Source: Macrostomum hystrix
Lineage: Eukaryota > Platyhelminthes > Macrostomidae
Assembly (NCBI GenBank): GCA_950097015.1
Contig: CATNEN010000038.1
Coordinates: 24,155,001 to 24,219,000 of the forward strand
Length of the DNA: 64,000 nt
Direction of reading: 5' to 3'
This document shows, piece after piece, positions 22,901 to 33,800 of this stretch. The translations under genes and the position numbers were made by a program. Within the stretch, counting starts at the first letter, position 1. The number at the start of each line of letters is the position of its first letter. The notes under the pieces are model-generated. The model was not told the DNA's origin. It worked only from the letters and a program-made list of their open reading frames with translations, and did not search any database.

Positions 22901-25595
22901 TCAGTTCATCTTCCAACCCTTCAGTTCATCTTCCAACCTATCCAGCTTCCAGCCCTTCAGTTTATCTTCCAGCCCTTCAGTTTATCTTCCAGCCCTTCAG
23001 TTCATCTTCCAACCCTTCAGTTCATCTTCCAACCCTTCAGTTCATCTTCCAACCCTTCAGTTCATCTTCCAACCCCTACTGTTCATCTTCCAACCCCTAC
23101 TGTTCATCTTCCAGCCCTTCAGTTCATCTTCCAACCCCTACTGTTCATCTTCCAACCCCTACTGTTCATCTTCCAGCCCTTCAGTTCATCTTCCAACCCT
23201 TCAGTTCATCTTCTAGCCCTACTGTTCATCTTCCAACCACTATTGTTCATCTTCCAGCCCTTCAGTTCATCTTCCAACCCCTACTGTTCATCTTCCAGCC
23301 CTTCAGTTCATCTTCCAACCCTTCAGTTCATCTTCCAACCCTTCAGTTCATCTTCCAACCTATCCAGCTTCCAGCCCTTCAGTTTATCTTCCAGCCCTTC
23401 AGTTTATCTTCCAGCCCTTCAGTTCATCTTCCAACCCTTCAGTTCATCTTCCAACCCTTCAGTTCATCTTCCAACCCTTCAGTTCATCTTCCAACCCCTA
23501 CTGTTCATCTTCCAACCCCTACTGTTCATCTTCCAGCCCTTCAGTTCATCTTCCAACCCCTACTGTTCATCTTCCAACCCCTACTGTTCATCTTCCAGCC
23601 CTTCAGTTCATCTTCCAACCCTTCAGTTCATCTTCTAGCCCTACTGTTCATCTTCCAACCACTATTGTTCATCTTCCAGCCCTTCAGTTCATCTTCCAAC
23701 CCCTACTGTTCATCTTCCAGCCCTTCAGTTCATCTTCCAACCCCGACTGTTCATCTTCCAACCCCGACTGTTCATCTTCCAGCCCTTCAGTTCATCTTCC
23801 AACCCCGACTGTTTATCTTCCAGCCCTTCAGTTCATCTTCCAACCCCGACTGTTTATCTTCCAGCCCTTCAGTTCATCTTCCAGGCCTTCAGTTCATCTT
23901 CTAGCCCTTCAGTTCATCTTCTAGCCCTTCAGTTCATCTTCTAGCCCTTCAGTTCATTTTCCAGCCCTTCAGTTCATCTTCCAACCCTTCAGTTCATCTT
24001 CCAATCCTTCAATTCATCTTCCAATCCTTCAGTTCATCTTCCAACCCTTCAGTTCATCTTCCAACCCTTCAATTCATCTTCCAACCCCTTCAATTCATAT
24101 TCCGCCCCTTCAACTCACCCTTTCCCCACAGTCTTAGCAGTCCAAATTCCCATTTTGCCGTTCAACTTCTTTCAGTTGCCGAGGATGTTGCTATGGAGAC
24201 CCCATGCGGCGAACTGTACAAGCGTAACTGCGCCGAAATCTTTGTCAACGACAATCGCGTAGCTATGTATGAAATGTTTCCGAAATATTACAAGGGCGCC
24301 GGCGATAACAAAAAGGCCCAGAACAAGGGCAATAAAGACAAGGAGGGTAAAAATCAAAGCAATTTGCCTTCAGCGAATGCTGTCAGTGGCCCTACAGACG
24401 AAGTTGATGCAATTGTGCCCGATGCCAATGAATCTAACCCATCGCGTTCTGTGCAGTCTCCGACGATGCCAAAGATCAGACGGACCTTCAGGTACGCACA
24501 GATCCTATATATAAATACCAAATAAGTCCACGTGAAGATTCGCTTAAGACGGCCATTAACATTTTATAATCACTTCTATTTTTAACAGAGTTTTTAAAAA
24601 AAGCAAAAGTTTGAGTATGCTAAACGAAGTAGTCGATTCTATGCTGCGATCAGTTGGCGGCGACACGGCCTACAGCACCGCCAGGACCGAGGCGACATTT
24701 GAAGATGTCAAGAGTTTGACGGAAGAGGAAAAAGCGAACGACTTCGATAATGAGACGCCTGACACGATGCAGCTTGAAAAAGCTTTGGAGGAGGCTGAGT
24801 TTGAAGACGCTAACATGGGCCCAGATTTTGATAGCTCTCCATCGGCTACCAATCAGAATATCAGCATTCACGACGGCGATTCTGACGGTAAGGATTAAAG
24901 GTTTCAGTGTCTTATGATTGTTAAATGAAGAAGGGTATAGGGGCTAAATTTTTGGTCCTTCCACGCCTCTTATTGGTTTAAAGGGTAGGGGCTGACTTTG
25001 TGTTCTTCCAGTGCTCTTATTGGTTCAAAGGGTAGGGGCTGACTTTGTGGTCCTTCCAGTGCTCTTATTGGTTCAAAGGGTAGGGGCTGACTTTGTGGTC
25101 CTTCCAGTGCTCTTATTGGTTCAAAGGGTAGGGGCTGACTTTGTGGTCCTTCCAGTGCTCTTATTGGTTTAAAGGGTAGAGGCTGACTTTGTGGTCCTTC
25201 CAGTGCTCTTATTGGTTCAAAGGGTAGAGGCTGACTTTGTGGTCCTTCCAGTGCTCTTATTGGTTCAAAGGGTAGAGGCTGACTTTGTGGTCCTTCCAGT
25301 GCTCTTATTGGTTCAAAGGGTAGGGGCTGACTTTGTGGTCCTTCCAGTGCTCTTATTGGTTTAAAGGGTAGAGGCTGACTTTGTGGTCCTTCCAGTGCTC
25401 TTATTGGTTCAAAGGGTAGAGGCTGACTTTGTGGTCCTTCCAGTGCTCTTATTGGTTCAAAGGGTAGGGGCTGACTTTGTGGTCCTCGTATCAGTAGAAC
25501 GGTGAATGATGCCGAGCTACTTTGTTTTTTTTTCAGACGATTCAAGTCAAAATCTGGCAAATATGTTCAACACAATGTCACAAAAGTTAGTCTAG
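18656..25595 (+). CDS. paralogue 2 of the tandem-duplicated family (658 aa)
   Basis: Eleven exons: 18656-18792, 19671-20095, 20185-20208, 20343-20372, 20446-20520, 20674-20873, 21164-21367, 21625-21832, 24176-24491, 24589-24887, 25537-25595. Donors and acceptors are GT-AG and phases chain (2,1,1,1,1,0,0,1,2,1) to TAG at 25593-25595, giving 658 aa. N-terminus: basic, then a run of about 25 Gln (19855-19929). Two microexons (24 and 30 bp) encode Ser/Asp/Gly-rich linker. The core (exons 6-9, about residues 232-430) is shared with paralogue 1 and includes PSWMPFRFRFKK and a possible ubiquitin-like fold (YDVWTNLITVFANPD, then KLGLEGRADFKFTIG). The C-terminus is Lys-rich, then highly acidic with Thr/Ser. 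There is no TM or signal peptide, so it is probably intracellular. The exact acceptor of exon 2 is the least certain junction. I cannot name the family. Confidence 0.75.
18845..19590. repeat. 17-bp minisatellite in intron 1 of paralogue 2
   Basis: About 43 copies of CACACTACCCAATCTGT with variants CACTCTGCCC and AACTCTGCCC. A block of about 180 bp (near 19000-19180) recurs at 19195-19375. Confidence 0.96.
20225..20295 (-). mobile_element. tRNA-like SINE head fragment
   Basis: On the minus strand the sequence AGAGGTCATGGGTTCGACCTC resembles a tRNA T-arm with B box (GGTTCGANNCC type). Upstream of it the bases pair poorly as a tRNA. It lies in a short intron of paralogue 2 and is most likely a SINE remnant, not a tRNA gene. 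Confidence 0.4.
20930..21060. repeat. short degenerate GTGTCAGTTCAGTGAG repeat
   Basis: Six or so diverged 16-20-bp units (GGGGTGTCAGTTCAGTGAG, AGGGTGTCAGTTCCGTAGGG, TTGGGGTGTGAATTCAGTA) in intron 6 of paralogue 2. It looks like a decayed or incipient array. Confidence 0.6.
21836..24110. repeat. 20-bp minisatellite in intron 8 of paralogue 2
   Basis: More than 100 copies of CAGCCCTTCAGTTCATCTTC with variants (AACCCTTCAG, AACCTATCCAGCTTC, AACCCCTACTGTTCAT). Complex higher-order blocks are repeated several times. The array starts within about 15 bp of the donor at 21833, and the exon end CCTTCAG is itself unit-like. Ser/Phe/Pro-rich reading frames through it are artefacts. Confidence 0.96.
24970..25485. 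repeat. 48-bp minisatellite in intron 10 of paralogue 2
   Basis: About 10.5 copies of a 48-bp unit that includes AAAGGGTAGGGGCTGACTTT and CTTCCAGTGCTCTTATTGG. Only a few G/A or C/T differences separate copies, so the array is young or homogenised. Confidence 0.96.
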
Positions 25596-26490
25596 CAAAG
25601 TGAAGCTATGAAATATGTCTTGAGAAACTTTTTTTTCACTAGCTACGAGCTCGTACGCTGGTTTCTGGTGGTAAATTAAAATACTGGATTTAAGTTTAAA
25701 AACGCAACGCCAGCCTTAAATCGATGACGCAAAAAACCCTTCAAGTGCTTTGCTTTCCTGCTTATTGTTTATTTTGCATAACAAGTTTTTCGCTTCCTCC
25801 GAAAAATCTTTGCTACCCATATTTGCTCTTGGTAGCATTTATTTAATGAAAAATATATCTTTCCCTTCATTTGAATTTTTTTATTCATTGCTCCTAACCC
25901 ATCTCTTGCTAACTTAGTTTAATGAGACGAACCCTTCTCGAAAAGTGTGTTGCTTTGTTTACTTATCTTACTTATTTATCTTACCAATAAAATATCCAGC
26001 ATTAGATGGGGAAGCATATTAAATAATAAGATAAAATGTGTGCAAATGTACAGTGTGTTCATGCGACTAAGTAGATCAGGCTTAGATTACAGACATGTAT
26101 AAAATTTTGATTAGATTAAACTGCATAATACTTAACAGAACCAGAACAGAACAAAGAAATTCATTCAACTTCTTCAGCTACCGTATTGGAATAGATTAGC
26201 AATCCATCATACTCATTCAGCTACCGCATTGAAATAGATTAGCAATCCATTCTATTCCTTCAGCTACCGTATTGGAATAGATTAGCAATCCATTATACTC
26301 CTTCAGCTACCGTATTGGGATAGATTAGCAATCCATTCTATTCCTTCAGCTACTGCATGGGGATAGACTAGCAATCCATTCTATTCCTTTAGCTACTGCA
26401 TGGGGATAGACTAGCAATCCAGTATAGTCCTTCAGCGACCGTATTGGGATAGACTAGCTATCCATTCTAATCTGAAAATATAAGAAGTGT
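25596..26490. other. convergent intergenic region
   Basis: 3' flank of paralogue 2 (AATAAA at 25986-25991), AT-rich spacer and the array at 26170-26475. No gene seen. Confidence 0.5.
26170..26475. repeat. about 44-bp minisatellite (ACTAGCAATCCATT family)
   Basis: About seven copies of a unit ending GATTAGCAATCCATTCTATT and beginning CCTTCAGCTACCGTATTGG. The GACTAGCAATCCATTCTATT part matches the unit of the large array at 53965-55156, so these two arrays share ancestry. Confidence 0.9.
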
Positions 26491-27117
26491 TCACACAAGC
26501 AGCACGTCATTGACATGTTTTCTTGTCTCGACTCCTGGCGCCGGTGCCTCTAGCAACTCGCTGGCTTCTTGGTGCGTTGTGCCATCATCTGAATCTTCAT
26601 GGTCGCCGGCAGAGGCGCTGGTCAGTGACTCCGGGCGAGCTCTCAACACCTCGCTGTAGCTGCGGAAGTAGCGCGCTCTGTTATCGTTCTCATTTCGGTT
26701 TTTGTCGGCAAATTTTTGCGAATCGTTCGTTTTTCTCAATTGAATATTGTTGACACCTTTCATCTGATGCACCTGTTTAGACTTGCAGAAGCAGCAGCAG
26801 CAGCAGCAGCAGCAGCCGCAGCGGCAGCAACAGTCTAAGAATAGGCTAGCAGTCTCTATAGATCGATCTCGGCAATGAGTGATCGATTTAAAAAACATGA
26901 CTCTCTGACAGAAACGCATGCAACAAAATAACAATAACCCTGTGAGAACATTCAGCCCAATAAACAGCGCAGCCGCTATCAGTCTAGCCAGGTGTGAATT
27001 CTCGGTTAGGCGATAATTGAGCTGATAATTAGCGGTGCTTGTAAAATTATCACCTTTGTCGGCAACTTCAAACGAAAATGAATACGATGATTGGCTAGCT
27101 TCGACTGTAGACGTCAT
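26491..27117 (-). CDS. single-pass membrane protein with poly-Cys tract
   Basis: 208 codons from ATG at 27117 in one exon. Residues 1-42 are Ser/Thr-rich, with an N-glycosylation motif (NFT) and no obvious signal peptide. A hydrophobic segment at about 43-67 (ARLIAAALFIGLNVLTGLLL) is the TM. Next to it, at about 94-112, is a Cys cluster (CCCRCGCCCCCCCC) encoded by a CAG/CTG trinucleotide run, plausibly juxtamembrane and palmitoylated. The tail is polar with many Asn/Arg and Ser/Glu and ends in hydrophobic VLLV. An AG after ATTTCAACAG just upstream suggests a 5' UTR intron. Family unknown. The coding call rests on frame length, a TM and GC-rich composition. Confidence 0.6.
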   Translation of the reverse strand: MTSTVEASQSSYSFSFEVADKGDNFTSTANYQLNYRLTENSHLARLIAAALFIGLNVLTGLLLFCCMRFCQRVMFFKSITHCRDRSIETASLFLDCCCRCGCCCCCCCCFCKSKQVHQMKGVNNIQLRKTNDSQKFADKNRNENDNRARYFRSYSEVLRARPESLTSASAGDHEDSDDGTTHQEASELLEAPAPGVETRKHVNDVLLV

Positions 27118-27297
27118 TCAGATGTGCAGCCGGCGCTGAACCTCTGGATTGCGATCTGTTGAAATAATTTCAAGAAATAAAAAGTAAGGTGTAAAATATA
27201 CGAGTGTTCTCCATAGAAAATGATGCATTAAAAAGAGTCGCACTTTTCAATTCGAGATTTCCTGATCTTTGATAGGATCCTGCTAAAAACTTTGCGA

Positions 27298-28165
27298 CAC
27301 AGTTCCGTCAGCTGATTAGGGGGGCGCCACACAGTTTCGTCAGCTGATTAGGGGGGCTCCACACAGTTCCGTCAGCTGATTAGGGGGGCTCCACACAGTT
27401 CCGTCAGCTGATTAGGGGGGCTCCACACAGTTCCGTCAGCTGATTAGAGGGGCTCCACACAGTTTCGTCAGCTGATTAGGGAAGGACTCCACACAGTTTC
27501 GTCAGCTGATTAGGGAAGGACTCCACACAGTTTCGTCAGCTGATTAGGGAAGGGCTCCACACAGTTTCGTCAGCTGATTAGGGAAGGACTCCACACAGTT
27601 TCGTCAGCTGATTAGGGAAGGACTCCACACAGTTTCGTCAGCTGATTAGGGAAGGGCTCCACAGAGTTTCGTCAGCTGATTAGGGAAGGGCTCCACACAG
27701 TTTCGTCAGCTGATTAGGGAAGGGCTCCACAGAGTTTCGTCAGCTGATTAGGGAAGGACTCCACACAGTTTCGTCAGCTGATTAGGGAAGGGCTCCACAC
27801 AGTTTCGTCAGCTGATTAGGGAAGGGCTCCACAGAGTTTCGTCAGCTGATTAGGGAAGGGCTCCACAGAGTTTCGTCAGCTGATTAGGGAAGGGCTCCAC
27901 AGAGTTTCGTCAGCTGATTAGGGAAGGACTCCACACAGTTTCGTCAGCTGATTAGGGAAGGGCTCCACACAGTTTCGTCAGCTGATTAGGGAAGGACTCC
28001 ACACAGTTTCGTCAGCTGATTAGGGAAGGGCTCCACACAGTTTCGTCAGCTGATTAGGGAAGGACTCCACACAGTTTCGTCAGCTGATTAGGGAAGGGCT
28101 CCACACAGTTTCGTCAGCTGATTAGGGAAGGGCTCCACAGAGTTTCGTCAGCTGATTAGGGAAGG
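27298..28165. repeat. 32-34-bp minisatellite
   Basis: About 26 copies with core ACAGTTTCGTCAGCTGATTA then GGGAAGGGCTCC. The first five copies (to about 27470) have GGGGGGCTCC and CCGTC. A clear gradient from one variant to the other suggests directional expansion. Confidence 0.95.
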
Positions 28166-28322
28166 GCACAGATAAATTCAAATCACTTACGTAAGAGCGT
28201 TGATGTCTCATTTAGATATTTGTGTTAAATATAAATTTTCCTCAATTCTGCTACGAATTTTATTTAGTATATAAAGAACAATACGAGTGCACAAATTTAG
28301 GTGCCTAGTTGAAATTTTTCAG

Positions 28323-28493
28323 TCCTGTCTTCAAATGTGTGGCAAATTTACTGAGGCCGAATGCCGCAGCGTCTCGCCTATTGGTCTCTCTTCTTCTTTT
28401 TATCTGACGGGAAACCAGTTTTCACCGGCTTTTCGAAACCTAATTTTAGCCATTTCTATTATCCATTCCCAGGACAGCCCTCTGCAGCTCAAG
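28323..28493 (+). CDS. possible orphan exon
   Basis: 57 open codons, phase 0 on both sides, bounded by GAAATTTTTCAG (acceptor at 28321-28322) and GTATGT (donor at 28494). It encodes SCLQMCGKFTEAECRSVS and a hydrophobic stretch FRNLILAISIIHSQ. It sits in a unique island between two arrays. No family recognised. It could be joined in phase to the short exon at 30043-30093. Confidence 0.35.
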
Positions 28494-28744
28494 GTATGTA
28501 GGCAACTCATTTATAGCTTTATAATAAGCAGAAAAGGTTTCGTTTAAAATACACCGAACTTAAACCATTGTTTAAAGTACTGTCTGTAATCTATGCAGAC
28601 TAGATATACATTATTAGGGCTATTATACTGTGCACATACACTAATACTCAGTCGGTATTACTTAAAATATTCGTACATAAATACGCAAAGATATACAATT
28701 GGAATGTATATTCAAAGTGTGACTGGATGGCGGAATAGGAGGCA

Positions 28745-29555
28745 GGTTAGACAGGGGAGTGCCGTGGTGGCACAGTGGAGACAGGGGAGTGCCGAAGTGG
28801 CACTTGGGAGAGGCAGAAGGGAGACAGGGAGTGGCACAGGGGAGACAGGGAGTGGCACAGGGGAGACAGGGAGTGGCACAGGGGAGAAATAGGAGAGGCA
28901 CGGGGGAGACAGGGAGAGGCACAGGGGATACAGGCGAGTGCGGTAGTAGCACAGTGGAGACAGGGGAGTGCCGAAGTGGCACTTGGGAGAGGCAGAAGGG
29001 AGACAGGGAGTGGCACAGGGGAGACAGGGAGTGGCACAGGGGAGAAATAGGAGAGGGACGTTGGAGACAGGGAGAGGCACAGGGGAGACAGGGAGTGGCA
29101 CAGGGGAGAAATGGGAGTGGCACAGGGGAGAAATAGGAGAGGCACGTGGGAGACAGGGAGAGGCACAGGGGAGACAGGGAGTGGCACAGGGGAGACAGGG
29201 AGTGGCACAGGGGAGAAATGGGAGTGGCACAGGGGAGAAATAGGAGAGGCACAGGGGAGACAGGAGTGGCACAGGGGAGAAATAGGAGAGGCACGGGGGA
29301 GACAGGGAGAGGCACAGGGGAGACAGGGAGTAGCACAGGGGAGACAGGGAGTGGCACAGGGTAGACAGGGAGTGGCACAGGGGAGAAATAGGAGAGGCAC
29401 GGGGGAGACAGGGAGAGGCACAGGGGAGACAGGGAGTGGCACAGGGGAGACAGGGAGTGGCACAGGGGAGAAATGGGAGTGGCACAGGGGAGAAATAGGA
29501 GAGGCACGGGGGAGACAGGGAGAGGCACAGGGGAGACAGGGAGTGGCACAGAGGA
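28745..29555. repeat. about 21-bp purine-rich minisatellite
   Basis: About 38 units of AGGGGAGACAGGGAGTGGCAC with variants (AGGGGAGAAATAGGAGAGGCAC type, 22 bp). Multi-unit blocks are repeated. Frames on both strands are open and meaningless. Confidence 0.95.
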
Positions 29556-30042
29556 GACGGGAGTAATATTCGACTTTATTGTTTAGCTTCTTCTTTTAAA
29601 TCTAAACTCTTTAAAGAAGTTGTGAAGCAATTCAGCTACTCATAGTAGCAGAGTGACATTTTCCTGTAGTTTTTTCGTCTGTATTCGGCGACTAAGAAAT
29701 ATTTTATATTAGAAGTGCGAAAAAATCAGCAACGGTAAAGTAGACTTATTTGGTGCATATTTTAACACACAGCAGACAATTATAGTTTTTACCTTATGAC
29801 ATGCTTATTAAAGACATTCAGAAAGTTATAGCGAGATTTTCATCAGAATATTATATGTGAATAATATTGCGAAACATATTCATTGGCCTCTTAAAGCAGC
29901 TTTAGCCAATTAAAATGTAAAAAAAATCTAACAAATTTGAGATTGTTGTCTAGTAGCAAAAGCTACCGAAGCTTAAATATTAAAAATATTGAGTAAAAAA
30001 TTAGGGAATTTACAATACAGCTTCATTGGCTATTTAAATCAG

Positions 30043-30093
30043 GTGTATTCCTTGCACTACAATGGGTCAAATTGGGATTTATCTAATCTAAAG
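30043..30093 (+). CDS. possible 51-bp orphan exon
   Basis: 17 codons (VYSLHYNGSNWDLSNLK) between acceptor TTTAAATCAG and donor GTAACA, phase 0 on both sides. The HYNGSNW motif looks protein-like and carries an N-glycosylation sequon. It is phase-compatible with the exon at 28323-28493. Too short to identify. Confidence 0.25.
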
Positions 30094-30274
30094 GTAACAC
30101 AAAAAAGAATGTGCCAACCATCTCTAGTTGCAGAAAAGCAGAAAAACAAAGAAAACAATCGATTTGTAAAAATGAAGCTAAAGGAATTCACATGATTGAG
30201 TCATGAGTCAAACATTTCTGTTTGCTCTAAACTCACTTCAAATGACTCCTCACTCAAAGCGCTACCACATTCCA

Positions 30275-30665
30275 AACACCCACCTCTCTAAAAACACCCA
30301 CCTCACTCCAAACACCCACCTCACTCCAAACACCCACCTCACTCCAAACACCCACCTCACTCCAAACACCCACCTCACTCCAAACACCCACCTCACTCCA
30401 AACACCCACCTCACTCCAAACACCCACCTCACTCCAAACACCCACCTCACTCCAAACACCCACCTCACTCCAAACACCCACCTCACTCCAAACACCCACC
30501 TCACTCCAAACACCCACCTCACTCCAAACACCCACCTCACTCCAAACACCCACCTCACTCCAAACACCCACCTCACTCCAAACACCCACCTCACTCCAAA
30601 CACCCACCTCACTCCAAACACCCACCTCACTCCAAACACCCACCTCACTCTAAACACCCACCAAA
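30275..30665. repeat. 18-bp minisatellite CACCCACCTCACTCCAAA, nearly perfect
   Basis: About 21 almost identical 18-bp units. The same unit in degenerate form occupies the intron at 31450-31990 and a patch at 38735-38870. Confidence 0.97.
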
Positions 30666-30817
30666 TGGGATAAACAACTAAAGCCTGAACCTAAACAACG
30701 TAAACACCCGTGTTAACACATGTTATTAACCTCACAGGCATTTAACAAAAAGTCATTCATTAAAAAGAATTGCAAAGGAATTAAAAAATATGATTGCAGA
30801 GCCACAGAGACAAATCT

Positions 30818-33800
30818 TCACTCCAAAGCCGGAGTGGCAGAGAAAACCGCATTGCCGATCGCTCCTGTGGCATCGGCCGCCTTTCTTCCTGTGGCCGCGA
30901 ACCACCAGCTGTGCACATCCACTGGGTAGTCCTGCCCGCTGTCGGCGTGATGATAGATAGCCGACACGTCAGCTGAGCTCACCAGACCCCAGCCTCTCTG
31001 CTGCATCGCTTCCAGAATGCCAAGCATCATGTGCCGACCGTGCACGTGGTCGTTGCCATTTTGACTGGACCAAGGTCGCCCTCGGAGGCGCACCTGGTGA
31101 TACCCAGCGTACACTCGCTCAGTTTTGATTCCGTGAATGTAATTGCCGGCAATCACTAAGCGAAGGGCGTCGACAACTTCCACTGGCGCGTTGACAAAGC
31201 GAAGCACGCTCTTGTCATGCAGCGATAGGCACCAGTGCAGCGAGCTCTCTGGCTGGGCTTTGGCGAACACGAACACGGATTTGTCATTGAGCCGGCGGCA
31301 CAGCTCCACCTACAATTGGCCCGGGAGGTTCAGAAATTCGCACGTTGCTGGTCATAGGTCCCAAACTCGAACGGAGAGAAGGATTGTCGGTCTTGTCGTG
31401 CCTATCTAAGATTTCAGTCTTTGCAAAACACTTCCGCTTGCCAGCCTACTTCACACCTCAATCCAAACGCCCACGACCCTCCAAACACCAGCCTCACTCC
31501 AAATACCCACCTCACCTCAAATGCAAATACCCACCTCACTCCAGAAACACACCTCCCACTAAAGACCCACCTTACTCCGGACACCCACCTCCCTCCAAAC
31601 ACTAACCTCACTCCGAAAACCCACCCAACTTCAAATGCCCACCTTACTCAAATACCCACCTCACTCCAGAAACACACCTCCCACTAAACACCCACCTTAC
31701 TCCGGACACCCACCTCCCTCCAAACACTAACCTCACTCCAAATACCCACCCAACTTCAAATGCCCACCTTACTCAAATACCCAACTCACTTCCAGACACA
31801 CCTCCCTTTAAAGACCCAGCTTAATCTAGACACCCACCTCCCTCCAAACACCCACCTCACTTTATACACACACCTCCCTCCAAACACGCGCCTCACTTCA
31901 GACACCCACCTCCCTCCAAATACGCGCCTCACTCCAGACACCCACCTCCCTCCAAACACCAACCTCACTCCAAATACCCCCCTCACTGGCAGTACGTCGA
32001 ATTTCGCCAAGATAAGCGTCAGTGCACCCCCGCGACTACTAGCTCGTATTATAATTCACATTCTATGGCTCACCGTCTGCACCAGTCGCCAGCCTTTGTC
32101 ACGCAGCTCCTGCAGCAGCAGAGTGATCAGCAGTCGAGTTCTCACCGATTCGGCGCCCTCCGTCCACCAGGGACTGCCGCCGAGTTTGAATTCGCGCGAG
32201 CCGTGATAATCCCGATCGTGTACTAAGCCGCCGGTCCAGTGGTGGACTAGGACACTGCGCACAACCTCCTGGGCCTCCGTTGGAGCGTCGATGAGTCGCA
32301 AACGATCGTGCCGGTTCAGGCTGAGCACGAAGGACGCGCCTGGCTGGCCGAGATCGCCGATCGGCGGCAAAGATTTATCGCTGGCCGACGCGCTTCGAAA
32401 AAACAGGCTGTCCGTGGTGTCCTTGATGCTGGTGGACAGGCACAGGACGAAGCCCTCGGAGGCCATGGCCCGGATGATTTCCAAGATCATGCGCCTAGCC
32501 TCCACAGCGCCGCGCTCCGAGGCGGACCTGTGCGTGACGAGGCTTGGTGGCTGCAACCTGCTGCACTGTTTATTGATGCTGCACCAAATTCGCAGCCACA
32601 GACACTATTTATGACCGCAGCGAGACACGTGGCTCTCTCGTGTCTCAGTTCTCATCTCTTTTACGTCTCATTTAATTTCTCATCTTTACCATGTCTCGTC
32701 TCTTTTGTCTTATCTCCCCTTTTATATCTCTCCCCAGACTTTTTCATGGTCTTCTAAAAATATGTCGCTTTCTGACCGGCAAAGCAGACGCAGAGCCTTT
32801 TTTAAAAGAAATTCGTTGGGAAAATTACACTGAAGGTAAATTAGCCTGTACTTTAACTAGACACAACATGCATAGCCAGCTAATGGCTTTGGAAACTTAT
32901 ACTAGTTAGTTTTAAAACACTCCAGGCAAATAGAGTACAGGTCATTTGGTGTGTGGAAAATTTCATTCGTGAATAAACCTCAAGGGCCACAAAGAAAATT
33001 ATAAAACTGGAACAGGGAAGTCTGACTTCTAGTTACACAAGTGTAATTGTTTTCATTAGCTACGAGATTGTGTCTTAACAGCAAAATAAAATCCAGCCTA
33101 GGTTCTGAATTGCTAACTTTAGGATAAAGGATTATCATTACTTACCAGGGATTTCCGTTCATTTTCAGCTCCATACCGCCGTAGGCTTCTTTCATGTCCT
33201 CCTGAATCCCTAGAGTCCAGGTTCGGCGGACAGCGTCGGCCACCGTGCCCAGGAGCCGTTTAGGAAAGTTGATCAACTGGAACTTGTCGAAGCCAGATAG
33301 GCCGAGACAACAGACAGTGGAGTCGAAATCCACGCAGGCTTCGTCCGTTCTTTCAAAGAACCAAGAGCTCAGGTCTTTGTTGCGGCACAACTCTGAGCTG
33401 ATGAGAGCATGCCAGCCTTTGTGGGCCAGGTCTTGCAGCAGGGTGCAGGCTACCTGCTTGCCTGCGATAGCCTCCTCCTTGGAGCAGCCCACCTGCGTGT
33501 GATTGTGCAAGGAGCTCTGAATGCAGAACCCTGGGAGACAACTCTAAGGTCGTCACGGAGGTTCTACATTCAAGGCTCCGTGGAATGTGCACAGAGATTA
33601 TTTGAGACACGGGTGAACAAATTGATACTTTCTATTGGGACGAAATAAGTGTTCGTAATTTTCAAAACATGGCATCCAATATACTCAATTTTTGTCATTG
33701 TCTCATGCGAACCAGCATTTGTATATATACTTTCTTTTTTTTAATTAAAAATCAATGTTCGCCAATAGTGCCCAATACGAGACTCGTAATAGGTATAAGG

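Larger units (their letters stand above)
28494..30817. other. intergenic or intronic region with two arrays
   Basis: Besides the arrays at 28745-29555 and 30275-30665 and the possible 51-bp exon at 30043, I see AT-rich unique sequence without a supported gene. Confidence 0.4.

Noticed and set aside
21836-23904. Large Ser/Phe/Pro-rich frames after the exon at 21625
   Set aside because: The donor GTATGC at 21833 and the homologous intron in paralogue 1 show that coding stops there; the rest is intronic array.
30254-30657. Val/Trp/Gly-rich frames in the 18-bp array
   Set aside because: Pure unit periodicity in every frame on both strands; no start context or splice sites.
32056-32073. Reading through the donor at 32074 in the repeat-domain gene
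   Set aside because: Gives only six extra residues before sequence loses similarity to the repeat, while splicing to 31309 restores the expected module (NDKSVFVF).
31143-32757. Open frames on the + strand opposite the repeat-domain gene
   Set aside because: They mirror GC-rich coding exons on the minus strand (30818-31309 and 32074-32557), which have splice signals and clear internal repeats.
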